From Pseudidiomarina salinarum (lineage in GTDB: Bacteria; Pseudomonadota; Gammaproteobacteria; Enterobacterales; Alteromonadaceae): 64,000 bases of DNA. Shown here piece after piece: positions 55,714 through 64,000 of this stretch. Made by a program: the position numbers and the translations under genes. The stretch is from positions 620,001-684,000 of the forward strand of contig NZ_JPER01000001.1 in NCBI RefSeq assembly GCF_000753715.1, in the 5' to 3' direction. The stretch's first letter is position 1. Each line of letters starts with the position of its first letter. The notes beneath the pieces are model-generated. The model was not told where the DNA came from and made no database searches. It saw only the letters and a program-made list of their open reading frames with translations.

Positions 55714-56199
55714 TTAAGCGTGGTCGTCACCTTCGTTGTGAACGTGACCATGATCCAGCTCGCTGGCAGTTGCTTCACGAACTTCCACAACTTCTACATC
55801 AAACTTAAGTGGAACGCCGGCCAACGGATGGTTGCCGTCAACAGTTACTTCGTCATCGTTAACGTCAACGATCATGACGGATTGCTCGCCTTGGTCGGTG
55901 CTGGCACGGAACTGCATACCAGGTGCTACTTCGCTATCGCCAAACAGGCTGCGAGGTACGGTCTGAATCAGACCTTCCTGACGTTCACCATAGGCATCAG
56001 CCGGGTCGATTTCAGCAACGAACTTATCGCCTTCGGATTTGCCGGCAAGGGCGTCTTCCAGGCCTTTGATTAGCATACCGCGACCAAAAATGAATTGTAG
56101 CGGCTGGCCTTCTTTAGATTGATCCAGTACCTGACCTTCTCCAGTTTTCACGGTGTAGTGAATACCAACGACGTTGTCCTGGCTAATTGTTTGACTCAT
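55714..56199 (-). CDS. slyD: FKBP-type peptidyl-prolyl isomerase SlyD
   Basis: SlyD is a cytoplasmic prolyl isomerase, chaperone and nickel-binding protein. The 161-residue protein has an FKBP domain with the inserted IF flap (VVGIHYTVKTGEG, then FGRGMLIKGLEDAL, and DAYGERQEGLIQTV). The C-terminal tail HGHVHNEGDDHA is short but keeps several metal-binding histidines; E. coli SlyD has a longer His-rich tail. Its start overlaps the ygfZ stop by four bases. A terminator follows. Confidence 0.88.
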   Translation of the reverse strand: MSQTISQDNVVGIHYTVKTGEGQVLDQSKEGQPLQFIFGRGMLIKGLEDALAGKSEGDKFVAEIDPADAYGERQEGLIQTVPRSLFGDSEVAPGMQFRASTDQGEQSVMIVDVNDDEVTVDGNHPLAGVPLKFDVEVVEVREATASELDHGHVHNEGDDHA

Positions 56200-57152
56200 G
56201 ATTCATCCAAGTTATAGGGCAGTGGGTAAATTTCCAAAAGACTCGCGTCATCGCCTTTAATACGTAGCTGGGTATCCTCACTGATATCGTGAGGTAACAC
56301 AGCTAACACATCAAGTTGTTGCTCTGCACGGTTCACTGCATTAATTACCGTGCCGGCACGGCGCCAGTTGTCACCAAGTTGCTGTTCAACCGTTGTTCCC
56401 GGTGTCACTGCATTACCCTGGCCACGCAGGCGATAAAGTGCACGCTTCTGCTTGCCCAGATATTTCATCCGGGCGATGGTCTCCTGGCCGATATAACATC
56501 CCTTATTGAAGCTGATACCGTGCAGCGCCTGCACGTTCAGCATCTGGGGTACGTATTCCAGTATTGTACCCGAAAGCAGGGTAGCACGACCACGCTCGAT
56601 TTCCAGTGCATGCCAGGAAGATGCTTCCGCATTGGTCGGAAAATCATCGTTACTGGTTACATACAGATATTGATCGGGCTGTGTACCTAACTTAAGAACA
56701 ACGCCGTCATCAGTTTGCGTAACCGGCCGGTCACCCTCACTGTTGAGTGGCTGTTGCACAAAGTCAGCTAAATGTGCCGGTGCAGCAGTACCAAAAACAC
56801 CATAGCAATGCAGTTGATCACTGGCATCGCTTATCTCTACCTTACTGAATACACCAAACTTTTGCAGCTGGGCGAGGGTTTCGCGCAATGCAGGTAAGGC
56901 TGTAATCAGCAGTACGCTATCTGCGTAACGACAGACAAACAATGTACTCATTGCTTTGCCTTTATTATCGCAGTGGGCGGAGAACAACCAGTTATCCTGG
57001 GATAACTCCCGCAGATCACAGGTCAGCTGACCTTGTAAAAAGGTCTCAGTCTGAGGACCTGAAAGACGGATTACACCGTAATCCTGCAGGGAAACTGTTA
57101 CGTATTCCGGTGGAGCTTTGGTAAACTCTGTTGTTGGCACATTTAACCTCAT
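56196..57152 (-). CDS. ygfZ: tRNA-modifying protein YgfZ (folate-binding, Fe-S cluster related)
   Basis: YgfZ uses folate and helps some Fe-S enzymes such as MiaB. From ATG 57152 it has 318 residues; GAGAGA lies just upstream, and a longer frame from 57236 has no such site. The family motif KGCYIGQETIARMKY is at about residue 232, with the cysteine (about 234) essential in E. coli. The fold is that of GcvT/DMGDH folate-binding proteins. It is divergent from sdhE, which also serves a flavin/Fe-S enzyme. Confidence 0.93.
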   Translation of the reverse strand: MRLNVPTTEFTKAPPEYVTVSLQDYGVIRLSGPQTETFLQGQLTCDLRELSQDNWLFSAHCDNKGKAMSTLFVCRYADSVLLITALPALRETLAQLQKFGVFSKVEISDASDQLHCYGVFGTAAPAHLADFVQQPLNSEGDRPVTQTDDGVVLKLGTQPDQYLYVTSNDDFPTNAEASSWHALEIERGRATLLSGTILEYVPQMLNVQALHGISFNKGCYIGQETIARMKYLGKQKRALYRLRGQGNAVTPGTTVEQQLGDNWRRAGTVINAVNRAEQQLDVLAVLPHDISEDTQLRIKGDDASLLEIYPLPYNLDES

Positions 57153-57218
57153 TGTCTCTCGTTTACATGTACTAAGTGGGGACACATTCAGAGTATACAA
57201 GGGTAAAAAGGATTCCAA

Positions 57219-57491
57219 ATGGAAAAGCTGCAACAATCTGCAGAATTATTGAAAAACAAAAACCGGTTACGCTGGGCTTGCCGGCGCGGGATGCTGGAGC
57301 TGGACGTACTTTTTATGCCCTTTGTGGAAGAAGCTTACGATGAGCTTAACGCGGAACAACAGGAGGCATTCCGGCGCTTGCTGACCTGTGATGACCCGGA
57401 TTTGTTTGCCTGGTTTATGGGGCACCAATCGTGTCCGGACCCTGAGCTTGCCGCCATGGTGGCCACGATCCTGAAGCGGGTTAAAGTCTGA
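57219..57491 (+). CDS. sdhE: FAD assembly factor SdhE
   Basis: SdhE helps attach FAD to succinate dehydrogenase and fumarate reductase. It has 90 residues. The diagnostic RGxxE motif is RRGMLELD at residues 23-30. It is a small helical cytoplasmic protein (YgfY family). It is followed four bases later by the ygfX-like gene, the usual pair, and is divergent from ygfZ. Confidence 0.95.
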   Translation: MEKLQQSAELLKNKNRLRWACRRGMLELDVLFMPFVEEAYDELNAEQQEAFRRLLTCDDPDLFAWFMGHQSCPDPELAAMVATILKRVKV

Positions 57492-57495
57492 TTCA

Positions 57496-57786
57496 ATGAA
57501 CGGCCGCGGGTATCAGTTGTCGCTCAGGCCCTGGCGCTGGACGCAGTTGCCCGCAACAGTTTGGGGTGTCGACAGTGATACCGCGGTGTGGGTGCAGTTG
57601 GATGATTTGGATCAGTGCGGCTGGCGAACCGAAGCGCCAATCCTGATGACGCCTTGGTGTGCGGTATTCAGGGTTAGTAACGGCGGCGCTCAGCGGCGCT
57701 GGCTGTGGTTCTGGCGAGCCTGGATGAGCGAGAGCGATTACCGGCGGCTGTCCCGGTTACTTTGCCTTTGGCGTGAGCACCGTTGA
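57496..57786 (+). CDS. ygfX: YgfX-like protein without its membrane segments
   Basis: The 96-residue protein is the second gene after sdhE, where ygfX (cptA, 135 residues in E. coli) normally lies. The C-terminal part, with [12 protein letters not shown] and [20 protein letters not shown], aligns with the soluble half of YgfX (a PW..... segment, then a W..LR.L helix). The N-terminal part has no helix of about 20 hydrophobic residues, whereas E. coli YgfX has two. The 3' end overlaps nadB by 30 bases. It may be a real shortened form. Confidence 0.65.
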   Translation: MNGRGYQLSLRPWRWTQLPATVWGVDSDTAVWVQLDDLDQCGWRTEAPILMTPWCAVFRVSNGGAQRRWLWFWRAWMSESDYRRLSRLLCLWREHR

Positions 57787-59361
57787 TTGCGCCGGCTTCA
57801 CCGTCTGCGGATAATCAAGATTGTAATGCAGACCTCGGCTTTCTTTACGCTGCATGGCACTGCGTACAATAAGTTCAGCTACCTGCACCAGATTCCGCAA
57901 CTCCAGCAGGTCATTACTGACCCGGAAGTTGCTGTAGTATTCGTGGATTTCCTGCTGCAGCAACTCAATCCGGTTGAGGGCCCGTTGCAGCCGTTTGCTG
58001 GTGCGCACAATGCCGACGTAATCCCACATAAAGAGTCGCAGTTCGTGCCAGTTATGCTGAATGACAACTTCCTCATCCGAGTTAATTACTTTACTTTCAT
58101 CCCAGGCCGGCAAATCCTGCCGCAGGGACACCCCGGCAAGTTGTTCGCTGATGTCGGTGGCGGCAGCGCGGGCAAAAACCACACACTCCAGCAGTGAGTT
58201 GCTGGCCATCCGGTTGGCACCGTGCAGCCCGGTACAGGCAACTTCACCGATAGCATAAAGTCCCGGCAGAGTGGTACGGGCCCGCAGGTCAGTTTTTACG
58301 CCGCCACAGGTATAATGAGCAGCTGGAACCACGGGCATCGGCTCGCGACTGATATCGATGCCAAGGCTCAGGCATTTGTCATAGATAGTCGGGAAATGTT
58401 TGCGGATAAAGTCTTCAGACTGATGAGAGATATCCAGGTACATACAATTGGCGCCCAGGCGTTTCATCTCATAGTCGATAGCGCGCGCCACTATGTCCCG
58501 TGGCGCCAGTTCCGCATCCGGATGGAATTCTGGCATAAAGCGGCTGCCATCCGGCCGTTTCAGCACAGCGCCTTCGCCGCGCAGCGCTTCGGTCAGCAGA
58601 AAGGTGTGTGCCTTGGGATGGAATAAACAAGTTGGATGGAACTGATTAAATTCCATGTTTTCCACCTGGCAACCAGCGCGCCACGCCATAGCGATACCAT
58701 CGCCGCTGGCGACATCAGGGTTACTGGTGTATTGGTAGACTTTGCTGGCGCCGCCAGTGGCCAGGGCGACGAAGCGCGCGCTGACCGTTTCAACCCGTTC
58801 AGCCCGCCGGTTCCAGATATAGGCACCATAACAGCCAGGTTCGGCATTGATATGCCTGTGGGTAATGAGGTCGACCGCATTGTAGCGCTCAAACAAGCGG
58901 ATATTCGGGTGCCGCCGAACCTGATCAACCAGGGTGGTTTCCACCACCCGGCCGGTAGCATCAGCTGCATGTAATATACGGCGGTGGCTATGGCCGCCTT
59001 CCTGGTTCAGGTGATAGCGGGTTTCACCGTTGCTGTTGGCTTCCTGATCAAAGTTCACTCCCAGCTGAATTAGCCACTGCAGGCACTCTTTTGCCTGACG
59101 AGTAGTAAATTCAACCGCCCTGGGGTCGCACAGCCCGGCGCCGGCAATTAAAGTATCTTCAATATGACTCTCAATGCTATCATTCTCATCGAATACGGCT
59201 GCGATACCGCCCTGAGCATAGTAGGTTGCGCCTTCAGTCAGCGGTCCCTTGGACAATACGATAACCTGCGTGTGATCCGCCAGCTGCAGGGCCAGGGTAA
59301 GACCCGCCGCGCCGCTGCCGATAATAAGTGCATCGCATTGATAATCACTGGTTTGTTTCAT
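57757..59361 (-). CDS. nadB: L-aspartate oxidase
   Basis: NadB oxidises aspartate to iminoaspartate with FAD, the first step of NAD synthesis. The 534-residue protein has the FAD-binding motif [14 protein letters not shown] at about residues 17-30. [10 protein letters not shown]-like contacts ([16 protein letters not shown]) lie near 206, and [17 protein letters not shown] near 387 is the family signature. A helical C-terminal domain follows. The gene is divergent from rpoE, as in E. coli. Confidence 0.96.
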   Translation of the reverse strand: MKQTSDYQCDALIIGSGAAGLTLALQLADHTQVIVLSKGPLTEGATYYAQGGIAAVFDENDSIESHIEDTLIAGAGLCDPRAVEFTTRQAKECLQWLIQLGVNFDQEANSNGETRYHLNQEGGHSHRRILHAADATGRVVETTLVDQVRRHPNIRLFERYNAVDLITHRHINAEPGCYGAYIWNRRAERVETVSARFVALATGGASKVYQYTSNPDVASGDGIAMAWRAGCQVENMEFNQFHPTCLFHPKAHTFLLTEALRGEGAVLKRPDGSRFMPEFHPDAELAPRDIVARAIDYEMKRLGANCMYLDISHQSEDFIRKHFPTIYDKCLSLGIDISREPMPVVPAAHYTCGGVKTDLRARTTLPGLYAIGEVACTGLHGANRMASNSLLECVVFARAAATDISEQLAGVSLRQDLPAWDESKVINSDEEVVIQHNWHELRLFMWDYVGIVRTSKRLQRALNRIELLQQEIHEYYSNFRVSNDLLELRNLVQVAELIVRSAMQRKESRGLHYNLDYPQTVKPAQSTVLTPKAK

Positions 59362-59455
59362 AAAGTAAGAACGTGCCTTGGAGCGAACGACAGAGCGAAA
59401 AATCGTTTAGATGACAGTGGAATAGCCGCGATTTTACTCTTTTTGATTATTTTTG

Positions 59456-59483
59456 CGAACTTTTTACTTACAATCCGGTCAGA
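59456..59483 (+). promoter_or_regulatory. Candidate sigma-E promoter of rpoE
   Basis: CGAACTT (59456-59462) and TCAGA (59479-59483) are spaced 16 bases, close to the sigma-E consensus GGAACTT-16-TCAAA. It lies 75 bases before the rpoE start, the place of the autoregulated P2 promoter in E. coli. Confidence 0.65.
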
Positions 59484-59557
59484 ATTTGCAATTGCAGTTC
59501 ATTGTAAAAGCGGGCCTGGAACCTGGAAATGAGTTGAGTTGAGGAGTACAGGCTCGA

Positions 59558-60136
59558 ATGAGTGAACCAGAAACTGATAACGCCTTAGTGCAGCGAGTGC
59601 AGCAGGGTGATCAACGAGCCTTTGATTTGCTCGTTAAAAAATATCAGCACAAAGTCATGAGCCTTATCGCCCGCTATGTTAAGCAGCAGGCAGACGTTCC
59701 GGATGTCGCGCAGGAAGCCTTTATAAAAGCGTACCGGGCTTTGGATAATTTTCGCGGTGACAGTGCTTTTTATACCTGGCTGTACCGGATTGCCGTTAAT
59801 ACGGCGAAGAACTATCTGGTATCGCAGGGGCGCAAACCGCCGGCTAGTGATGTCGATGCCAGCGATGCTGAGTATTTTGAAGGTGCCGGCGCGTTAAAAG
59901 ACAGCGCCACGCCAGAAAACTTATTATTAACCGATGAAATTCGTGATGTCGTTATGCGAACCATCGATGAATTACCCGAAGATTTGCGCCGTGCTATCAC
60001 GTTACGGGAAATCGAAGGGTTGGGTTATGAAGAGATAGCAATAGAAATGGATTGCCCCATAGGCACCGTCCGTTCCCGTATATTTCGGGCTCGTGAGGCA
60101 ATAGACCAACAGTTACGTCCGTTATTGGAACGCTAA
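59558..60136 (+). CDS. rpoE: RNA polymerase sigma-E factor
   Basis: RpoE drives the envelope stress response and is held by RseA. It has 192 residues, typical for an ECF factor. Region 2 contains DVAQEAFIKAYRALDNFRGDSAFYTWLYRIA, seen as QEAFIKAYRALDNFRGD (residues 48-66), and region 4 contains GLGYEEIAIEMDCPIGTVRSRIFRAREA, seen as EEIAIEMDCPIGTVRSR (residues 156-172). GAGGAG lies before the start. rseA, rseB and rseC follow. Confidence 0.97.
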   Translation: MSEPETDNALVQRVQQGDQRAFDLLVKKYQHKVMSLIARYVKQQADVPDVAQEAFIKAYRALDNFRGDSAFYTWLYRIAVNTAKNYLVSQGRKPPASDVDASDAEYFEGAGALKDSATPENLLLTDEIRDVVMRTIDELPEDLRRAITLREIEGLGYEEIAIEMDCPIGTVRSRIFRAREAIDQQLRPLLER

Positions 60137-60155
60137 CTTGATTCGAGGAAATGAT

Positions 60156-60818
60156 ATGTCAGATCGCCGCTTAGAAAAGACTTCCGCTTTGCTGGATAAC
60201 CAGATTGCTGATCAGCAGCAGTTGGCCAGTGAGCTGGAGGCATTGCTGGCTGATGAAGAGGCGTGCCAGAGCTGGCAACGCTATGCATTGATTGGACAAG
60301 TGATGCGCGGTGAAGCGGAACTGAATCAACCGTTGGATATCAGCGCCCAAATCCGCAATCGTCTGGCCGCAGAGCCGGCGACTACCGGTAATGTCGTTAA
60401 ACCCAAATTTGGCCAACGCAGCGCCAGACCGGCGGCAAATGCTGGTGGTACGCTGGTTAACGCGGCCAGCCGCTGGCTGAAACCAGCCGGTAGTATCGCC
60501 ATTGCAGCAAGCGTGGCGGTGGTGGCGGTACTGTCAGTGCAACAACCATTTGTTGATCAGGGTAATGAAGCTGTTGAACCGGCACTGGTAACCACACCTT
60601 TCGGAGGCCGTAATCCGGTCAGTTACAATACGGTAATTGAAGACAACAATCCGTCGCAGGCAGAGCTGGCGCAGCAACGTAAACTGTTGCAAGCCTATAT
60701 GCGTGACCACCAGCAACAATTACAACTGTCACTACAGGAACGTCAATCTGAGGCCCGGGTGGAATCATCTCCGACTGCGCCGGTAGAACAGCAAGCCGAC
60801 AGCAATGACAACAATTAA
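60156..60818 (+). CDS. rseA: Sigma-E anti-sigma factor RseA
   Basis: RseA binds sigma-E at the inner membrane; DegS and RseP cut it when barrel proteins misfold. From ATG 60156 (MSDRRLEKTSALLD) it has 220 residues; GAGGA six bases upstream decides this start over TTG 60138. The N-terminal sigma-binding domain has SALLDNQ and WQRYALIGQVMRGE (residues 40-53). One membrane helix lies near residues 113-130 (SIAIAASVAVVAVLSVQ). The C-terminal periplasmic region binds RseB. It overlaps rseB by 14 bases. Confidence 0.92.
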   Translation: MSDRRLEKTSALLDNQIADQQQLASELEALLADEEACQSWQRYALIGQVMRGEAELNQPLDISAQIRNRLAAEPATTGNVVKPKFGQRSARPAANAGGTLVNAASRWLKPAGSIAIAASVAVVAVLSVQQPFVDQGNEAVEPALVTTPFGGRNPVSYNTVIEDNNPSQAELAQQRKLLQAYMRDHQQQLQLSLQERQSEARVESSPTAPVEQQADSNDNN

Positions 60819-61815
60819 ATGGTTTATTCTTACCTTGGTATGGTTGTTCGCTGGTAGTAATGTCCTTGCGCAAGAGCCGGCGGAGCAAGCAACCAGTGAC
60901 AGTGTAGAACGTGCGGAAAACGCCGGCATGATTTGGTTTGACCGCATGTCGGAAGCACTTCGCAGCCTTAATTTTGAAGCCACTTTAGTCCAGACTCAGG
61001 GTGACCGCATTCAGCCAATGTTATGGATGCATGGTCGCCATACAGATGATCTGGAAGTTGAACTTTTGATTCATTTAAACGGGGCGGATATACGTATTCT
61101 CCGGCTCGGTGATCATACTTCTTACTATTTTCAGCCCACCGACAACTCCTATTCACTGCAAAGCGATGTGACTTATGGCCTGTTGCCCGTGGCCTTTTAC
61201 GAAAAATTCGAGCAGTTGCAGCCTTATTACCAGGTGCTGGCCGGTCGTGGCATGCGCGTTACCGGCCGGGACACCCAATACCTGCGCCTGGTTAGCCGTG
61301 ACAACAGCCGTTACCATTACAGTCTCTGGGTCGACCGCGAGAGTGGCATGCTGATGAAAATGCAGATGATGACGCCGCAGGGCGATGTCCTTGAACAGAT
61401 TCAGCTGACCTCCTTCCAGCAGCGCGCCGACTTGCCGGTGTCATTAAGTGACTTGCGGGGCGTGCAGCGGCCGCCTCGTTTGCATGATAGTCGCCAGGTT
61501 TCGTCGGCGCAGATGGGGTTAATTCCCGGCTGGATGCCAGACGGATTTGAATTGCAGCGAAGTAACCACAGGTATCTGTATGAGACGCAGGTTGCCGCCG
61601 ACTACTTTCTTTATAGCGACGGTTTAACGGATGTATCCGTGTATTTATCAGAGCAGAGTGAACAAGGGTTACCGCCGCTGGCGTTCGAAGGACCTGAATC
61701 CTTTATTAATACGGTAGTTAATGGCCATTCTGTTACTGTAGTTGGCAAGTTACCGCTCGAGACCTTACGGCGCATTGCCGAAAATATCAGTACCCGAACC
61801 ACCCCGGTAAATTAA
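60805..61815 (+). CDS. rseB: Sigma-E regulatory protein RseB
   Basis: RseB binds RseA in the periplasm and blocks DegS until lipopolysaccharide intermediates displace it. It has 336 residues. A signal peptide (WFILTLVWLFAGSNVLAQ) is followed by a LolA-like N-terminal domain with LNFEATLVQTQGDRIQPM (near residue 53), then the smaller C-terminal MucB/RseB domain. YYFQPTDNSYS and SLWVDRESGMLMKM are family features. It overlaps rseA by 14 bases, and rseC follows after two. Confidence 0.94.
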   Translation: MTTIKWFILTLVWLFAGSNVLAQEPAEQATSDSVERAENAGMIWFDRMSEALRSLNFEATLVQTQGDRIQPMLWMHGRHTDDLEVELLIHLNGADIRILRLGDHTSYYFQPTDNSYSLQSDVTYGLLPVAFYEKFEQLQPYYQVLAGRGMRVTGRDTQYLRLVSRDNSRYHYSLWVDRESGMLMKMQMMTPQGDVLEQIQLTSFQQRADLPVSLSDLRGVQRPPRLHDSRQVSSAQMGLIPGWMPDGFELQRSNHRYLYETQVAADYFLYSDGLTDVSVYLSEQSEQGLPPLAFEGPESFINTVVNGHSVTVVGKLPLETLRRIAENISTRTTPVN

Positions 61816-61817
61816 TT

Positions 61818-62252
61818 ATGATTCGAGAAGTTGCGGAGATCACAGCAATTCACCCTGACTCGCTACAGGTGAGTACGCAGTTGAAAACAGGCTGCTCTGG
61901 TTGCGAGCAGCAATCTACCTGTGGCGCGGGTATTATCTCCAAAGCTTTTTCTGATCGTCGCGCTGAGTTTCTGGTACAACGTCCGGCCGGTTCCTTTGCG
62001 GTGGGGCAGCAGGTCGAGTTGCTGCTGCCAGAAGCGGTATTGACACGATTTTCGTTACTTATTTACATCCTGCCGATTCTGATCCTGTTGCTTAGTGCGA
62101 TACTGCTTACGCAGGGGCTGGGTTGGCCGGAAGGGCAAGCAATTATTGGCTCACTGATGGCTTTTGCGGCAAGCTTCTGGTTGCTGCGTCGGTGGCTGCA
62201 TTTACGTGATGTGCAGGTCACTCAGTTACTCAGTGTGCAGCAAATCACCTGA
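61818..62252 (+). CDS. rseC: SoxR-reducing/sigma-E operon protein RseC
   Basis: RseC is an inner-membrane protein with an N-terminal cysteine-rich domain and two helices. The 144-residue protein shows four cysteines in TGCSGCEQQSTCGAG (residues about 24-38), and membrane helices near residues 83-101 (LLIYILPILILLLSAILL) and 108-124. It is linked to SoxR reduction and thiamine or electron-transfer functions in other bacteria. It closes the rpoE operon. Confidence 0.9.
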   Translation: MIREVAEITAIHPDSLQVSTQLKTGCSGCEQQSTCGAGIISKAFSDRRAEFLVQRPAGSFAVGQQVELLLPEAVLTRFSLLIYILPILILLLSAILLTQGLGWPEGQAIIGSLMAFAASFWLLRRWLHLRDVQVTQLLSVQQIT

Positions 62253-62267
62253 AATCCCCGAAATTCC

Positions 62268-62296
62268 TTTGTTCCGTGCCGCATAATCAGTATGAT
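62268..62296 (+). promoter_or_regulatory. Candidate lepA promoter
   Basis: TTGTTC (62269-62274) and TATGAT (62291-62296) are spaced 16 bases, about 45 bases before the lepA ATG. The spacing and -10 fit sigma-70. Confidence 0.5.
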
Positions 62297-62340
62297 CTCC
62301 GGTTATTGTCGTATTCTTATAGCTTTCTGCGGGGGCGTTG

Positions 62341-64000
62341 ATGCCAGAACGGGCGTTTAATCAAGCAAATATTCGTAATTTCTCAATTATTGCGCATATT
62401 GATCATGGAAAATCTACCTTGTCCGATCGTTTAATCCAGCATTGTGGTGGCTTGGCCGATCGTGAAATGGCAGCACAGGTATTAGATTCCATGGACCTTG
62501 AACGGGAACGTGGCATTACCATTAAGGCGCAGAGCGTAACCTTACATTACACCGCTAAAAATGGCGAAACCTACCAGCTTAACTTCATTGATACCCCCGG
62601 CCATGTCGACTTTTCCTATGAAGTGTCGCGCAGCCTGGCCGGTTGTGAAGGGGCGTTACTGGTAGTCGATGCGGCTCAGGGTGTAGAAGCCCAGACGCTG
62701 GCGAACTGCTACACGGCGTTAGAGATGGATCTGGAAGTGGTGCCCGTTCTCAATAAGATCGATCTGCCCCAGGCTGATCCCATGCGGGTAGCGGAAGAAA
62801 TTGAAGATATCGTAGGAATTGAAGCCATTGATGCAGTGCAATGCTCGGCCAAAACCGGCATAGGTATTGATGACGTACTGGAACGTATTGTCACGCAAAT
62901 ACCGCCGCCTCAGGGCGATGCCGAAAAACCGCTGCAGGCACTGATTATCGATTCATGGTTCGATAATTATCAGGGCGTTGTGTCGTTGGTACGGGTGAAA
63001 AACGGTGTACTGCGCGCCGGCGATAAAATGAAAGTCATGTCGACCGGACAGTCCCATCAGATCGACAAAGTTGGTTTTTTCTCACCGAAACCAACCGAAA
63101 CCGGCATCCTGCGCTGCGGCGAAGTAGGCTTTATCATCGCCGGTATCAAGGATATTCTTGGCGCGCCGGTGGGTGATACCCTCACGCTTGCAAAAAATCC
63201 TGCCAGCGCACCCTTACCGGGTTTTAAGAAAGTAAAACCGCAGGTCTACGCCGGCATGTTCCCTATATCCTCGGATGACTATGAGAGCTTCCGGGATGCG
63301 CTGGGTAAACTGTCACTTAATGACGCCTCACTGTTTTATGAGCCGGAAAACTCCAGCGCGCTGGGCTTTGGTTTCCGCTGTGGCTTTCTTGGTATGCTGC
63401 ACATGGAGATTATTCAGGAGCGGCTTGAGCGTGAATACGATATTGATCTTATCACCACCGCCCCGACTGTAGTTTATAAGGTCGTGCGTAAAGACGGTGT
63501 GGAAGTTAAAGTGGACAACCCCACGAAGCTGCCACCGGTTAACGACATTGAAACCATTTACGAGCCTGTCGTTGAAGCAAACATTCTGGTGCCGCAGGAG
63601 TACCTGGGTAACGTTATTACCCTGTGCGTGGATAAACGCGGTATGCAAACGAAAATGACCTATCACGGTAAACAGGTTGCGGTGACTTATGAGTTGCCCA
63701 TGGCTGAAGTGGTCATGGACTTCTTCGACCGTCTGAAATCAACCAGCCGAGGCTACGCGTCACTGGATTACCAGTTTATACGCTTCCAGGAAGCCGACAT
63801 GGTGCGCGTCGACGTACTTATTAATGGTGAACGGGTTGATGCTCTGGCGATGATCACGCACCGTGACCACTCGCAGGGGCGGGGTCGTCAGTTGGTTGAA
63901 AAAATGCAGGAGTTAATTCCCCGGCAAATGTTCGATATCGCCATTCAGGCGACTATCGGTAACCACGTTATTGCCCGTGCGACAGTGAAACAGCTTCGTA
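62341..64000 (+). CDS. lepA: Elongation factor 4 (LepA), cut by the right window edge
   Basis: LepA is a membrane-associated ribosomal GTPase that affects translation under stress and ribosome assembly. About 553 codons are present of nearly 600. The G domain has [14 protein letters not shown] (P-loop, residues 17-30), ERGITI with switch I, DTPGHVDF with switch II and NKIDLPQ. EF-G-like domains II and III and the C-terminal part ([15 protein letters not shown]) follow. The gene runs off the edge without a stop codon. It follows rpoE-rseABC, but has its own promoter candidate. Confidence 0.98.
   Translation, partial: MPERAFNQANIRNFSIIAHIDHGKSTLSDRLIQHCGGLADREMAAQVLDSMDLERERGITIKAQSVTLHYTAKNGETYQLNFIDTPGHVDFSYEVSRSLAGCEGALLVVDAAQGVEAQTLANCYTALEMDLEVVPVLNKIDLPQADPMRVAEEIEDIVGIEAIDAVQCSAKTGIGIDDVLERIVTQIPPPQGDAEKPLQALIIDSWFDNYQGVVSLVRVKNGVLRAGDKMKVMSTGQSHQIDKVGFFSPKPTETGILRCGEVGFIIAGIKDILGAPVGDTLTLAKNPASAPLPGFKKVKPQVYAGMFPISSDDYESFRDALGKLSLNDASLFYEPENSSALGFGFRCGFLGMLHMEIIQERLEREYDIDLITTAPTVVYKVVRKDGVEVKVDNPTKLPPVNDIETIYEPVVEANILVPQEYLGNVITLCVDKRGMQTKMTYHGKQVAVTYELPMAEVVMDFFDRLKSTSRGYASLDYQFIRFQEADMVRVDVLINGERVDALAMITHRDHSQGRGRQLVEKMQELIPRQMFDIAIQATIGNHVIARATVKQLR

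Overview
The window is a stretch of ordinary core chromosome from a gammaproteobacterium, most likely of the order Alteromonadales. The supporting signs are gene order and family content: a LiuR-controlled leucine operon next to a valine (mmsA/mmsB) operon, an NAD-type isocitrate dehydrogenase, the DUF3192/DUF3301/DUF3549 families, and the blocks syd-queF-ppnN, map-glnD-dapD, rpsB-to-lpxB, xerD-dsbC-recJ-prfB-lysS and nadB-rpoE-rseABC-lepA. I cannot fix the genus from the sequence alone. I saw no prophage, insertion sequence, CRISPR array, rRNA operon or obvious genomic island, and no gene-free gap longer than about 300 bases.

Region 1 (1-16.2 kb) is a branched-chain amino acid catabolic block. 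On the minus strand liuR-liuA-liuB-liuC-liuD-liuE-aacS (aacS is cut by the left edge) converts isovaleryl-CoA through HMG-CoA to acetyl-CoA and acetoacetate, and then activates the acetoacetate. A divergent thiolase can split acetoacetyl-CoA, and a palindrome that fits a LiuR operator lies between the two units. Next comes a minus-strand pair, an AraC-type MmsR-like regulator and a DMT-family exporter. Divergent from it runs a valine operon: mmsA, isobutyryl-CoA dehydrogenase, 3-hydroxyisobutyryl-CoA hydrolase, mmsB and a short-chain dehydrogenase. A dedicated methacrylyl-CoA hydratase is not present.

Region 2 (16.2-26.8 kb) holds gcvA-type LysR, an alpha/beta hydrolase and rlmM, convergent to an NAD-isocitrate dehydrogenase. 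It continues with queF-ppnN-DUF3192 on the minus strand, syd, a GNAT/Mpo1-like pair, the DUF3549-DUF3301 pair, yqcC and truC.

Region 3 (26.8-45.2 kb) has map-glnD-dapD on the minus strand. Divergent from it is the long translation and envelope series rpsB-tsf-pyrH-frr-uppS-cdsA-dxr-rseP-bamA-skp-lpxD-fabZ-lpxA-lpxB, with a structured rpsB leader and terminator/promoter junctions.

Region 4 (45.2-54.4 kb) begins with a glutathionyl-hydroquinone reductase, pirin and quinone oxidoreductase operon. It is followed by tRNA-Tyr, xerD, dsbC, recJ, prfB (with the programmed +1 frameshift) and lysS.

Region 5 (54.4-64 kb) contains a PLP trans-sulfuration enzyme, slyD and ygfZ on the minus strand, then sdhE and a shortened ygfX, nadB on the minus strand, rpoE-rseA-rseB-rseC with a candidate sigma-E promoter, and lepA, which is cut by the right edge.

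I did not find a convincing new biological system. The items most worth a second look are the quinone/electrophile operon, the DMT exporter paired with MmsR, the coupled DUF3549-DUF3301 pair, the membrane-less YgfX, the lipoprotein-like DsbC and the interleaved tRNA-Tyr/xerD promoters.
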